Source: Limnospira platensis
GTDB lineage: Bacteria > Cyanobacteriota > Cyanobacteriia > Cyanobacteriales > Microcoleaceae
Length of the DNA: 64,000 bases
Strand: one strand, 5' to 3'
Assembly: GCF_046480435.1 (NCBI RefSeq)
Contig: NZ_PKGC01000050.1
Of the stretch, positions 18,249 through 27,773 are shown piece by piece (within the stretch, counting starts at the first letter, position 1; each line of letters opens with the position of its first letter). The notes beneath the pieces were generated by a model, which did no database searches, was not told the origin of the DNA, and saw nothing but the letters and a program-made list of their open reading frames with translations. The position numbers were made by a program, and so were the translations under genes.

Positions 18249-18440
18249 AGGAGATTATAGGGAGCGATATTTGAAATCTACTGTAGGATAAAAGTATTAT
18301 AAGGGCGGTTGTGGCATCAACTCCCTGCTGTGGCTATATTTGTTAGTCTACAGGTGTCCAAACTTGCCGCCAGTTGGCTATAACACTTGTCCCAGATAGC
18401 AGATTTATGATAACGTTGACAATTTACTGAGGTTTGACCA

Positions 18441-20186
18441 TTGAATTTGTTTGACGCAGCCAATATTAATATACTTTGGGGAAACCTCATTGTCGAGGAG
18501 TTAGTTCGCCATGGGGTGAGTTATTTTATTGTATCTCCTGGTTCCCGATCGACTCCTTTAACTGTGGCGATCGCCCGTAATTATCAAGCACAACGGCGAG
18601 TTTTTTTTGACGAAAGGGGCGCGGCTTTTCATGCGATCGGCTACGGGAGGGCGACAGGAAAGCCAGCGGTTTTGGTATCTACTTCTGGGTCGGCTGCTGC
18701 CAACTATTTCCCGGCTATTATTGAGGCGGCTACGGATAATTTACCGATGATTATTATCTCGGCTGACCGCCCGCCAGAATTGCGAAAAACGGGGGCTAAT
18801 CAGACTATTGATCAGGTCAATCTTTATGGTGATTATGTGCGTTGGAAATTTGATATTCCCTGTCCTGATGAAAAGATTTCGCCGACGTTTGTTTTGACGA
18901 CTATTGATCAAGCTGTTTATCGTGCCCAGCGATCGCCTCAAGGACCTGTTCACCTTAATTGTATGTTCCGCGAACCCCTCGCCCCGACTAATTCAGCTAT
19001 TACATTGGGTTATACTCTCCCTCTGAAGCGTTGGCTAAGTAGTGGTAGTCCTTGGACGGATTACCCCACTCCCCTGGTGAGGCAAACAGCAGATAATATT
19101 AAGGAGATATCGGAGATTTTAAACAATAGCCAAACAGGTATTTTGGCGTTGGGAAGATTAAGCTCTATATCACAAATACAGGCAGTGTCAGAATTGGCGA
19201 AACGGCTGAAATTCCCTGTATTTGCTGATATTCGTTCAGGTTTCAGACTGGGAAATAAGATTGATAAACAGCTATTATTGACGGATATTCGACAGAGTTA
19301 TAAACCCCTGGAAACGGTGATACAAATAGGCGATCGCATTTTATCAAAACGGTTTTTAGAGTATTTGGAAATCCACCCACCTCGTCACTATATTATGATC
19401 GCGGACGAACCCAGCCGCCATGACCCCGCCCATATTGTTTCCCATCGCATTGAAAGTAATATCGAACAATTATGTGAGGAATTATCCCCTCTTTTAGATC
19501 CGAATATTTGCCAAGATTGGCAAGATAAATTATGGCTAAAATCGGCGAAAATTCGCGAAACGATTGATACCTATTTAATTAATGAATCATCGTTAAATGA
19601 AATGGCGATCGCCAATTTGGTCTCGCGGCATATCCCCGCCGACACTGGCTTATTTTTAGCCAATAGTATGCCGATTAGAGATATGAATGAATATGGAATT
19701 TATGGGGGAAATTCAGTCAGAATAGCAGCCAACCGAGGTACTAGCGGCATTGATGGAATTATCGCCTCTGCTACTGGGTTTGGTCAGGGTTTAAATACTC
19801 CCACAACTCTGCTAATTGGAGATTTAGCATTTCTCCATGACCTCAACTCTTTATCTATGGTTAATGCCCTGAATCATCCCCTGTGGATTATTGCTATTAA
19901 TAATAATGGGGGCGGGATATTTTCATTTTTACCGATTGCTAAATTTAATGATGTATTTGAAAACTATTTTGGCACTCCGCACCATCTCAATTTTGACCAT
20001 GCTGCCCAATTGTTTAATATCAAATATTTCTCCCCCAAAACACAGGAGGAATTTGTGAGAGATTATCAACAGGCGATCGCCTCCCAAACTTCAGCGATTA
20101 TTGAAGTGCAGACCAACCGGAAACACAATCAAGAATTGCACCAAGACTTAGCCGAAAAAATCCAAGAAATATCATGGAGATTTTAA
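18441..20186 (+). CDS. menD: 2-succinyl-5-enolpyruvyl-6-hydroxy-3-cyclohexene-1-carboxylate synthase
   Basis: 581 residues with a TTG start preceded by GAGG. Thiamine-diphosphate enzyme of phylloquinone synthesis: it joins isochorismate and 2-oxoglutarate. Motifs: VRHGVSYFIVSPGSRSTPL, FFDERGAAFHAIGYG with the ThDP Glu, VSTSGSAAANYFPAI, DRPPELRKTGANQTIDQ and the C-terminal GDLAFLHDLNSL...NNNGGGIFSFLP metal/ThDP site. Complete. Its stop overlaps the 3' end of the opposite-strand CPXCG gene by 4 bp. In cyanobacteria the product feeds the phylloquinone of photosystem I. Confidence 0.95.
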   Translation: MNLFDAANINILWGNLIVEELVRHGVSYFIVSPGSRSTPLTVAIARNYQAQRRVFFDERGAAFHAIGYGRATGKPAVLVSTSGSAAANYFPAIIEAATDNLPMIIISADRPPELRKTGANQTIDQVNLYGDYVRWKFDIPCPDEKISPTFVLTTIDQAVYRAQRSPQGPVHLNCMFREPLAPTNSAITLGYTLPLKRWLSSGSPWTDYPTPLVRQTADNIKEISEILNNSQTGILALGRLSSISQIQAVSELAKRLKFPVFADIRSGFRLGNKIDKQLLLTDIRQSYKPLETVIQIGDRILSKRFLEYLEIHPPRHYIMIADEPSRHDPAHIVSHRIESNIEQLCEELSPLLDPNICQDWQDKLWLKSAKIRETIDTYLINESSLNEMAIANLVSRHIPADTGLFLANSMPIRDMNEYGIYGGNSVRIAANRGTSGIDGIIASATGFGQGLNTPTTLLIGDLAFLHDLNSLSMVNALNHPLWIIAINNNGGGIFSFLPIAKFNDVFENYFGTPHHLNFDHAAQLFNIKYFSPKTQEEFVRDYQQAIASQTSAIIEVQTNRKHNQELHQDLAEKIQEISWRF

Positions 20187-20371
20187 CCGTCGTATTCGGT
20201 GTAAATTTCGACATCCAATGTATCCTCATCTATGCTGATATAAAGAAGATTCGGGCGACAACAAACCTGGCAATCTTCAATATAAGACTGTTGACCTCCG
20301 GCACTAAAATCGATAAATGTGACATTACTTTCGCCACAATAGGCGCAGGTAAATTCAGCCGTATTTTGCAT
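20183..20371 (-). CDS. CPXCG-motif cysteine-rich small protein
   Basis: 62 residues from the ATG at 20371 (a TTG further up is less likely). Two zinc-knuckle pairs, FTCAYCGESN and EDCQVCCRPN, match the CPXCG family of small zinc-ribbon proteins of unknown function. Its start lies inside the 3' end of the SRPBCC gene (17-bp overlap), so the two are translationally coupled. The stop overlaps the menD stop from the other strand. Confidence 0.8.
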   Translation of the reverse strand: MQNTAEFTCAYCGESNVTFIDFSAGGQQSYIEDCQVCCRPNLLYISIDEDTLDVEIYTEYDG

Positions 20372-20816
20372 AATTTTCACACTCAACTTTAGTAATATCG
20401 TGGCGATAGCGGAACATATCTTGAAGACGGGAATAAACCCACCAACTCAAGCCCTTGTCAAACAGGGAGCCACCTGGTAAACTAAAGGCGATCGCATCAG
20501 TTAACCGAGTGTGATTATTCACCTCAGAAAACTGGTGTCGGTGTACCCAAATAGCCATGGGACCCTGTTGCTGTTCATCAGTAAACAGTTGGTGGGGAAT
20601 GCACTCAGTATGCACCGCCACCCATGGCACCGAAACCGGACCAAGAGATAAGAGAAATTCCGATCTAGCTCCCACCTCTAAACCCCCTTCCCGGCGGATA
20701 ATTTCCACAGGTTGCCAAGGCGGGGTCAGCAACTCTAGGATATCAGATCGGGCGTGAAAATTCCAAACCACATCAACGGGGGCGTTAATTAGGGACGAGT
20801 ATTGAAAATGCAGCAT
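20355..20816 (-). CDS. SRPBCC-family (START-like) ligand-binding protein
   Basis: About 153 residues. The family usually begins near the ATG at 20816 (MLHFQYSSLINAPVDVVWNF), which is preferred to an earlier start. The pattern fits cyanobacterial SRPBCC proteins annotated as cyclase/dehydrase-like or cell-division inhibitor-like: RSDILELLTPPWQ, FLLSLGPVSVPWVAVHTE, HRHQFSEVNNHTRLTDAI and a C-terminal helix SWWVYSRLQDMFRYRH. The ligand is unknown. Operon with the CPXCG protein. Confidence 0.78.
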   Translation of the reverse strand: MLHFQYSSLINAPVDVVWNFHARSDILELLTPPWQPVEIIRREGGLEVGARSEFLLSLGPVSVPWVAVHTECIPHQLFTDEQQQGPMAIWVHRHQFSEVNNHTRLTDAIAFSLPGGSLFDKGLSWWVYSRLQDMFRYRHDITKVECENYAKYG

Positions 20817-20925
20817 AAACACACCATACAGAATCAACAGTTGTAGCAATTTTTACCAAATTATATCGAGAAATTGGTTAAGATGAAACCCATGCTATCG
20901 TTGCCATATTAAATCCCCAATTTCT

Positions 20926-21921
20926 ATGCGTTTAGAGCAACTTCAAGCCTTTTTATCTGTTGCCGAAACCGGAAGTTTTCAAAAAGCAGCAATCAATTGC
21001 AACGTGACGCAATCAACGATTAGTCGCCAGATACAGGGACTAGAAACGGAACTAGGTTTACCCCTATTTCACCGTAGTAACCAAGCTAAATTGACGGTGG
21101 GAGGTGAAAGGTTTTGGCCCTATGCGCGGAAAATTTGTCAGGCTTGGGAAAATGCCCAACAGGAATTAGCGTCATTATTAGCGGGACAGCAGCCGGAATT
21201 ATGCGTGGCGGCTATTCACTCCCTTTGTGCGTCTTATCTCCCCCCAGTATTACAAAAGTTTTGCTATGCTTATCCTGATGTACAATTGCGGGTAACATCA
21301 TTAGGAAGCGATCGCGCTTTAAAAGTCCTGAAAGATGGATTGGTTGATGTGGCACTTGTCATGAATAATCGTGCTTTTACGGCTAGTTCCGATTTATTGG
21401 TGGATATTCTCTATAAAGAACCGATACAAGTATTAATGGCGAAAAATCACCCCCTGGCGCGATATAATCAAGTACCTTGGACCGAGTTAATTATCTATCC
21501 TCAAGTGGTATTTAAAGATGGTTATGGAATGCGGCGTTTAGTACAGGAAAGATTTGCTCAAGCTGGCGCTACTCTCAAGGCGGTTTTAGAGTTAAATACG
21601 CTGGATGCTTTTCGGGGTGTAGTGCGTCAGGGGGAAGTAATTGCTCTGTTACCACGTTCAGCATTAGTAGAAGCAGTCAACGATAGCAGTTTAGCGATTA
21701 GAACGATCGCACCTTTTGAAGGGACTATAAATAGTAAATCAGGTTCCTTTTATAGTGGCGGATCTGACTTGAATTGGACTCGTGAAGTTGCCATTGTCAC
21801 CACCCGCGATCGCCTGCAAATTCCCCCCATTGAATATTTCTGGAAATTGGTACATGAATTAATCCCCCCAGAGGTAGACTCGGAGTTAGAAGAACTGGGG
21901 ATAAAATGCTTAATTGGTTAA
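20926..21921 (+). CDS. LysR-family transcriptional regulator
   Basis: 331 residues. N-terminal winged helix (MRLEQLQAFLSVAETGSFQ, then AAINCNVTQSTISRQIQGLE as recognition helix), followed by the LysR substrate-binding domain (VTSLGSDRALKVLKDGLVDVALVMNN; ILYKEPIQVLMAKNHPLA). The C-terminal ~30 residues extend beyond the standard length. Divergent from the SRPBCC gene and 87 bp before the TrpD-like gene, which may share its promoter or be a target. Effector unknown. Confidence 0.9.
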   Translation: MRLEQLQAFLSVAETGSFQKAAINCNVTQSTISRQIQGLETELGLPLFHRSNQAKLTVGGERFWPYARKICQAWENAQQELASLLAGQQPELCVAAIHSLCASYLPPVLQKFCYAYPDVQLRVTSLGSDRALKVLKDGLVDVALVMNNRAFTASSDLLVDILYKEPIQVLMAKNHPLARYNQVPWTELIIYPQVVFKDGYGMRRLVQERFAQAGATLKAVLELNTLDAFRGVVRQGEVIALLPRSALVEAVNDSSLAIRTIAPFEGTINSKSGSFYSGGSDLNWTREVAIVTTRDRLQIPPIEYFWKLVHELIPPEVDSELEELGIKCLIG

Positions 21922-22008
21922 CATCAAATGGCTAACAATTCCTCAAAGTATCCGCTTTCGATTATACTGGTTTTCTCTTCTGTTCACTATATCACACCAA
22001 CCAACTAA

Positions 22009-23049
22009 ATGAGCGATCGCTTTAGAACATTACTGAAAAAAGTGGGAAGCGGAACCCACACCAGCGCAGCCCTAACTCGCGAAGAAGCCGCCGAAGCCTT
22101 ACGCATGATGTTACACCAAGAAGCAACACCCGTACAGGTAGGGGCTTTTTTAATCGCCCACCGCATTCGGCGACCCACGGGAGAAGAATTGGCGGGAATG
22201 CTAGATGTTTATGCAGAATTAGGACCCCATTTAACTAATGCTGTGCGTCCTCCGATGATTTTAACTCATCCCTATGATGGGCGATCGCGTACTGTTCCCA
22301 TGACCATTCTCACCGGGTTAATTCTCAGCGCCGCCGGAGTCCCGACCATTTTGCATGGAGGCGATCGAATGCCGACCAAAGAGGGGATTTGTTTACATGA
22401 AATTTGGCAAAAATTAGGCATAAATTGGGAAGGAATTAGCCTAATTAGAATGCAGGAAATCTTCCAGACCACCGGTTTAGGCTTTATTCATCTTCCCACC
22501 CATTTTCCCCTAGCTATGAACCTAGTGGGACCCCGCCGAGAAATTGGGAAACGTCCGCCTATTGCTACCTTAGAGTTAATGTGGTCTCCCTATTTAGGAG
22601 ATGCAACTATCGCCTGTGGCTATGTTCACCCTCCCACGGAATCAATGTTCCGAACCGCTCTAGAATTGCGAAATCAGCGGCAATTTATCACGGTTAAGGG
22701 ATTAGAAGGCAGTTGTGATTTACCCCGCGATCGCACCTGTATTATTGGCATCAACCGCCCCAGTATAGACAACCCGGAAACCTCGACTTTTGAACGTCTG
22801 TTATTGCATCCCCATGATTATGGTTATGGGGGGAAAGAAGTTCCTCTTAATTCCCTAGATGAACTGATTAATAATATCAAGGCTGTCTTGGAGGGGGAAC
22901 CGGGAGAATTAATGCAGGCTGCCATTTGGAATGGGGGTTTTTATCTGTGGTGTGCGGGAGTTTGTTCGGACATAGAAACAGGTCTGAAACACGCGCAGGA
23001 GTTACTAACTCAAGGGATGGTAGCCCAGAAATTAGAAGCGATCGCCTAG
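22009..23049 (+). CDS. Anthranilate phosphoribosyltransferase-like (glycosyltransferase family 3) protein
   Basis: 346 residues, same fold as TrpD: N-terminal helical part (LTREEAAEALRMMLHQEATP, VGAFLIAHRIRRPTGEELAGM) and an alpha/beta part with LHGGDRMPTKEG and RREIGKRPPIATLELM. TrpD's glycine-rich GTGGD loop is replaced (HPYDGRSRTVPMTIL), as in YbiB/TrpD2-type proteins that bind nucleic acid and have lost the transferase activity. Function in cyanobacteria is unknown; a true TrpD is expected elsewhere in the genome. Lies right behind the LysR gene. Confidence 0.78.
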   Translation: MSDRFRTLLKKVGSGTHTSAALTREEAAEALRMMLHQEATPVQVGAFLIAHRIRRPTGEELAGMLDVYAELGPHLTNAVRPPMILTHPYDGRSRTVPMTILTGLILSAAGVPTILHGGDRMPTKEGICLHEIWQKLGINWEGISLIRMQEIFQTTGLGFIHLPTHFPLAMNLVGPRREIGKRPPIATLELMWSPYLGDATIACGYVHPPTESMFRTALELRNQRQFITVKGLEGSCDLPRDRTCIIGINRPSIDNPETSTFERLLLHPHDYGYGGKEVPLNSLDELINNIKAVLEGEPGELMQAAIWNGGFYLWCAGVCSDIETGLKHAQELLTQGMVAQKLEAIA

Positions 23050-23106
23050 GGGCGGGTTCTGCTGTCAATTAAATCTCTCGGCGAGAAGACTAATAAACCC
23101 GCCCTC
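23047..23106 (-). repeat. Palindromic repeat A, copy 1
   Basis: A 60-bp unit with ends GGGGCGGGTT and AACCCGCCC. Read on the minus strand it matches the copy at 40799-40857, sharing the inner ATTTAATTGACAG. It lies just after the TrpD-like gene. A small non-autonomous element or REP-like repeat. Confidence 0.65.
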
Positions 23107-23210
23107 TATTGATAATTGATATAGCGTTTCTCATATCCATAAGGTACAGCCCACTCAAAGAGAAGCCGCTGCGCGTCTACACCCCAAACCCCTCTCCCCA
23201 TACGGGAGAG

Positions 23211-23236
23211 GCTTGTCCTGAGCTTGTCGAAGGGGG
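23211..23236 (+). repeat. Dispersed GAGCTTGTCGAAGG-type motif
   Basis: Contains CCTGAGCTTGTCGAAGGG, a sequence I recall as a widely dispersed palindromic short repeat in many bacterial genomes. One copy only in this window, downstream of repeat A. Confidence 0.4.
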
Positions 23237-23331
23237 CTTTGAAAAGTACCTCACCAATCCACCGAATCGCTATATAACCACCCATACCAATGGTTTAATT
23301 ATGGAGCATAATGCCCCATTTATCAAGGTAA

Positions 23332-26310
23332 TTAATCCACCCCTTGAATAGGTGCAAAACCTTGTCGCTGGATGTTCTCGGTAATAGTGCGAGGTTCCAA
23401 AAATTGCAGGAGATAATCAGGTCCCCCTGCCTTGGAACCCACACCAGAGAGTTTAAAGCCACCGAAGGGTTGACGGGAAACGATCGCCCCGGTAATTCCC
23501 CGGTTAATATAGAGATTTCCCACTTCAAAATCAGCCTTAGCTTGCTGAATATGAGAGGGGGTGCGAGAATACAAACCCCCCGTCAAAGCATAATTAGTCC
23601 CGTTAGCAATATCCATCGCCTCATCAAAATTTGAGGCTTTCATCACCGCTAACACCGGACCAAAAATCTCTTCTTGGGCAATTTTCGCAGTAGGAGAAAC
23701 ATTAACAAACACGGTCGGACCGACAAAATAACCTGTGTCTGGTGTATCTAAGGCGATCGCCATTTCTGCTTCTTGTTTACCTATCTCAATGTATTCTTTA
23801 ATCTTGGTTTGGGCGTTATGGTCAATCACCGGACCCACAAAGGTACTAGGATCAGCCGGATCACCCACATTAAGCGATCGCACCGCCTCCACCAACCGCG
23901 ACACAAACACATCATAAACAGGCTCTAAAACCACCACCCGCGAACAAGCAGAACATTTTTGACCCGTATAACCAAAAGCCGAATAAACAACTCCCGCCAC
24001 CGCTTGATCAAGGTCTGCACTTTCATCAACAATAATGGCATTTTTGCCACCCATTTCCGCCACTACTCGCTTCAGGTGTTTTTGTCCCGGTCGCAAAATC
24101 GCCGCCTCTGCATATATCCAACAACCGACTTCCTGAGAACCTGTAAAAGTAATCATCTGAACATCAGGATGTTTAACTAAATGAGCCCCCACCGTTGAGC
24201 CCTTACTAGGGATAAATTGAAACACCCCATCAGGAACCCCAGCTTCCACCAAAATCTCGGCAATTTTCGCACCAATAATAGCAGAAGTTTCCGCCGGTTT
24301 TAACAGGGTACAATTTCCGGTGACTAAGGAAGCCACCGTCATCCCCACCGGAATAGCTAGGGGGAAATTCCAGGGAGAAATGACTAAGGAGATACCACGA
24401 GGTTGATAGGAATAGCGATCGCTTTCCCCCGCTGTATCATAAATATAACCCTCGTCTAGCCGTTCCATTTCCGCCGCATAAAAACGGCAAAAATCAATGG
24501 CTTCCGACACTTCCGCATCACACTGAGATAAGGCTTTACCTACCTCAAAAACCATCCAGCCACATAATTCATGGCGACGTTGTTCGAGCAATTCTGCCGC
24601 CTTTCGTAAGACAGCGGCGCGTCGGCTAACGGGGGTCTTTTTCCAGCTAGGAAATGCAGCTTTAGCAGCGGCGATCGCTTTTTCCGCTTGTTCAATATTA
24701 GCCAAACCAATTTTGCCGACTATTTCCGTAGGTTTAGCCGGGTTAACGGAATCCACAAAAGTCTCTGTATTTTCCGATTTACCATTAATCAAAGGTAAGT
24801 AGGTTTTACCCAACTGCGATCGCACAGTTTCCAAGGCAGCCAAAGCGCGATCGCGAATAATTGCATCCGCATAATCACTATCCGCCGCATTCGGAAATAC
24901 AGGTTTCCAAGTCTGGTGAATTGTGCTATCATTATCACCAACAGGAGGCGCTAATAGTTCTTCTAAAGGTCGCTGTTCTGAACTTTGGCGAATAAAAGAA
25001 GAATTAGCCGTATTTTCTAACAGTCGCCGAATTAGATAAGACATCCCCGGTAGTAGTTTACCATAGGGACAATACATCCGCACTCGATAACCTTTAGCCG
25101 CCAATTGTTTCGCGAGTTGGTCTCCCATACCATAAAGAACTTGCATCTCAAAGGCGCGTTGGGGTACTTTGAGCGTTTCCGCTATGGCGATCGCTTTCGC
25201 CTGTGAACGGACGTTATGGCTACCGATAGCAGAATAAATATAGGCGTGATTTTCCAACATTAATTGGGTCAGCTTTTCGTAATTAGCATCAGTCGCCGCC
25301 TTATCATTAAATACTGGTTGTAGCCAGTCATTTTGCATCGCCTTGATAGTTTCCTGGTCCCAATAAGCGCCTTTTACCAGTCTTACTGTCACCGGATATC
25401 CCCGCAATTTTGCCCATTCAATAATCCCTTCTAAGTCTTTCGGGCTATCGCGTAGGTACGCTTGAACCGTTACGCCGATATCAGTGCGATCGCGAAATTC
25501 CTCTTCCATTAACAGATTTTTGAGGATGCTTAAAGTTAGGTCCTTATAGGCGTATTGTTCCATATCAAAATGCACCGCCGCCCCAACTTCTTTCGCCCGT
25601 CTTAATAGGGTGCGAATGCGATCGCTTACCTTCGCCTCACTTCCCTTAGCATCAAGGGGGTCAAACTGCGAATAAAAAGCCGTCAACTTCACCGAAACCT
25701 GCACCCTAGGAATAGCCTTTCCGTCCGCTTCATCAATTAGGGGAACTGTTGACCAGCGCTGCGCCGCCGCCGACAGTTTTTCCATTAATTCCAAGTAACT
25801 ATTCAGATATGATTCCGCTTCCGTTTCCGTAATCACCGCTTCCCCGAGCAGGTCTACAGTAAACCCCAGTTTATCTTTACGCAACCTTTCCAGAGTTTTG
25901 ATAATTTGCGGAATATCCGCCCCCGCGATATATTTCTGAGCCAGAGTTTCTACCGCCGGAGCTACTGTGGTAGCAGCCATTTTCCCAGCTACAGAGTCCG
26001 GGTTAGCAAAATTAAGCAGCTTTTTCAGCGAGTCCGGGAGTTCCACCTCTTCCGCCGTTAGGTATTCCTGAAGGTGAGTCGCAATTTCCGGTTTACTACG
26101 CAGCGCCGGTAAACAGTCAATAAAATGAAACAATTGCACCCGCAAACCAGGGTTAGACATCGCCCAGTCCAGGATTTTGTCATCCAAACGCATCTGGTCT
26201 TGGATTTTGCCAAACAGAGACTGTTTTTTCTGTTGCGTCGCCCCTAGAAGTTCTTGGGCGATTTCTTGGGTTTTGGGTTCGTAAGTATTATTAGATAGTT
26301 GTGCAACCAC
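23332..26310 (-). CDS. putA: Bifunctional proline dehydrogenase / P5C dehydrogenase
   Basis: 992 residues, GTG start. The N-terminal half is the FAD proline dehydrogenase barrel (VSVKLTAFYSQFDPL, VHFDMEQYAYKDL, VRLVKGAYWDQE, RMYCPYGKLLPGMSYLIRRL). The second half is the NAD-dependent L-glutamate-gamma-semialdehyde dehydrogenase (SPWNFPLAIPVGM, FTGSQEVG, VAEMGGKNAIIVD with the catalytic Glu, GYTGQKCSACSR with the catalytic Cys). Together they turn proline into glutamate. There is no PutA DNA-binding domain, so this is the enzyme-only form usual in cyanobacteria. Complete. Confidence 0.94.
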   Translation of the reverse strand: MVAQLSNNTYEPKTQEIAQELLGATQQKKQSLFGKIQDQMRLDDKILDWAMSNPGLRVQLFHFIDCLPALRSKPEIATHLQEYLTAEEVELPDSLKKLLNFANPDSVAGKMAATTVAPAVETLAQKYIAGADIPQIIKTLERLRKDKLGFTVDLLGEAVITETEAESYLNSYLELMEKLSAAAQRWSTVPLIDEADGKAIPRVQVSVKLTAFYSQFDPLDAKGSEAKVSDRIRTLLRRAKEVGAAVHFDMEQYAYKDLTLSILKNLLMEEEFRDRTDIGVTVQAYLRDSPKDLEGIIEWAKLRGYPVTVRLVKGAYWDQETIKAMQNDWLQPVFNDKAATDANYEKLTQLMLENHAYIYSAIGSHNVRSQAKAIAIAETLKVPQRAFEMQVLYGMGDQLAKQLAAKGYRVRMYCPYGKLLPGMSYLIRRLLENTANSSFIRQSSEQRPLEELLAPPVGDNDSTIHQTWKPVFPNAADSDYADAIIRDRALAALETVRSQLGKTYLPLINGKSENTETFVDSVNPAKPTEIVGKIGLANIEQAEKAIAAAKAAFPSWKKTPVSRRAAVLRKAAELLEQRRHELCGWMVFEVGKALSQCDAEVSEAIDFCRFYAAEMERLDEGYIYDTAGESDRYSYQPRGISLVISPWNFPLAIPVGMTVASLVTGNCTLLKPAETSAIIGAKIAEILVEAGVPDGVFQFIPSKGSTVGAHLVKHPDVQMITFTGSQEVGCWIYAEAAILRPGQKHLKRVVAEMGGKNAIIVDESADLDQAVAGVVYSAFGYTGQKCSACSRVVVLEPVYDVFVSRLVEAVRSLNVGDPADPSTFVGPVIDHNAQTKIKEYIEIGKQEAEMAIALDTPDTGYFVGPTVFVNVSPTAKIAQEEIFGPVLAVMKASNFDEAMDIANGTNYALTGGLYSRTPSHIQQAKADFEVGNLYINRGITGAIVSRQPFGGFKLSGVGSKAGGPDYLLQFLEPRTITENIQRQGFAPIQGVD

Positions 26311-27080
26311 GGGTTATTGAGTGTCAGAAATGGTGAACATTGATATCATACCCGCCCTCAAACCGACGGGGACTCCCAAACCTCACGATTTGGGTTACAG
26401 CGATCTACCCCCAAAGGGACAGATTTAATCTGTTGGGCTCTAACGATACCGAGCCTAAACTCCTAGGGCCAGAAGCGCCGCCAAAATATTCATGGGATTT
26501 TCCCCATTGTCGGTAAAATCTCCCCTCTGCTCGCTAATCTTACCATGAATCAGATCCACCATTCACCCGCCTTGATCCCTGGTTTGGGGCGACTCAGACA
26601 CTCCCAAACCCCTCCCCCTCTTGACTCCATTTAAATCTGCTCTCTGCTGCATAACTCTCTACCCCCACCGCCATAGTCACCGTTACTAATGCTACTAATA
26701 CTACTAATGCGATCGCCACCACATCACCCCAAAACCCCCCCTTAGTCATCAAATTTTCCCACAATCTCCAAATCTATGATAAAATAAAAACCATTTATTT
26801 TTGTCTGTGGATTCAATCCCTCCCACAAGTTCCCACTATTGCATTAATGGGACTAACTTTTGGGAGCAGTTTGTTATCCCAATGTTCATTTACCCCCAAA
26901 ATAACCCTTTTGCTAAAATTAGGGTCTGGGGTATGTTTGCTTATTTTGAGGAAAACCACATAAAATTAGCCGACAAATCCCTGTGGATCAAAAATTAGTT
27001 AGTTTCTTCCCAATAGATAATTTTGTGTTATCATCTATTCATTAACCTTTATTTGTCCCGGAATATCTGGTGATTTAACC
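26311..27080. other. 770-bp intergenic region
   Basis: No convincing gene. The first 170 bp hold an IS-end-like hairpin and a conserved motif (separate entries); the rest is AT-rich or C-rich with short repeats (CTACTAATG, TACTAATG near 26685-26708). An open frame at 26801-26998 uses a TTG start and has no coding character. Confidence 0.6.
26351..26468 (-). mobile_element. Possible IS200/IS605-type right-end remnant
   Basis: On the minus strand, CCCTAGGAGTTTAGGCT (26452-26468) leads through a GGCTC/GAGCC stem and CCCAACAG into the hairpin CCCCGTCGGTTTGAGGGCGGG at 26351-26371. Hairpins of this make end many TnpB-type elements. The stem flanks recur at 53723-53785. No transposase or TnpB is left. 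Moderate to low confidence. Confidence 0.35.
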
Positions 27081-27575
27081 ATGATCAAAAAACTTTTGTG
27101 TTCTACCCTGTCCGCTAGTTTTTTAGCAGCTACTATGTCAGGTTGTACTCAGGCTGCTGAAACTGCCGGAGTTTCCTGCGCCGAAGTCACCGAAGCCGAA
27201 ATCGCAGCATTGTTCGATCGCTGGAATACTTCCCTAGCTACCCTAGATCCTGATCAAGTAGTAGCTAACTATAGCCCCACAGCCGTATTACTGCCAACCG
27301 TTTCCAACACTCCCCGCACCGACCATGAAAGCATTAGAGACTATTTTGTGGACTTTCTGCCAAATAATCCCCAAGGAGTGATTAACACCCGGACTATTGC
27401 CCTTGGTTGTAACAAGGCTTATGACGTGGGAGTTTATACCTTTACATTTACAGATGACCAAGGTCAAACCACCCAAGAAGTAGCCCGCTTTTCCTATGTT
27501 TATGTCTATAAGGATGGTGAATGGTTAATTGATCATCACCATTCATCCTTAATGCCAGAAACTGTAGCTAATTAG
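27081..27575 (+). CDS. Lipoprotein-like SnoaL/CaMKII-association domain protein
   Basis: 164 residues. The start is a signal peptide with lipobox-like MSGC at residue 22 (AATMSGCTQAAE), so probably a membrane-tethered lipoprotein. The body has the NTF2-like fold of the CaMKII association domain: LFDRWNTSLATLDPDQVVANY, PTAVLLPTVSNTPRTDHESI, FTFTDDQGQTTQEVARFSYVY and KDGEWLIDHHHSS. Family known in bacteria as SgcJ/EcaC-like; role unclear, often stress linked. Good coding character, alone in its region. Confidence 0.8.
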   Translation: MIKKLLCSTLSASFLAATMSGCTQAAETAGVSCAEVTEAEIAALFDRWNTSLATLDPDQVVANYSPTAVLLPTVSNTPRTDHESIRDYFVDFLPNNPQGVINTRTIALGCNKAYDVGVYTFTFTDDQGQTTQEVARFSYVYVYKDGEWLIDHHHSSLMPETVAN

Positions 27576-27710
27576 GCTTACCATCAAATTGCCTTCTACA
27601 TTCTGGTGTATCTAGCCATCCCTTGATAATCATCGATATCACACCCATAAAAGATGGTTAAATATGAGCTTTTGATAGCCGATGCTCCAGAAATTTAACC
27701 CTCTGAGAGT

Positions 27711-27738
27711 GTACAGGCAAGGCAAGCCTTGTCTGTAC
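27711..27738. terminator. Hairpin between converging genes
   Basis: GTACAGGCAAGGC and GCCTTGTCTGTAC form a 13-bp stem with one mismatch and a 2-base loop. It lies between the lipoprotein gene (plus) and the HEAT-repeat gene (minus). No clear T run, so it may instead be a repeat. Confidence 0.45.
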
Positions 27739-27773
27739 AGCCTTTGAGTCAACCTCCCATGTATCGGGAACTA

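Noticed and set aside
23109..23351. 80-codon open frame on the plus strand
   Set aside because: Crosses a dispersed repeat motif and overlaps the putA 3' end; reads as repeat sequence.
26801..26998. 65-codon open frame
   Set aside because: TTG start with no ribosome site and no protein-like pattern; probably chance.
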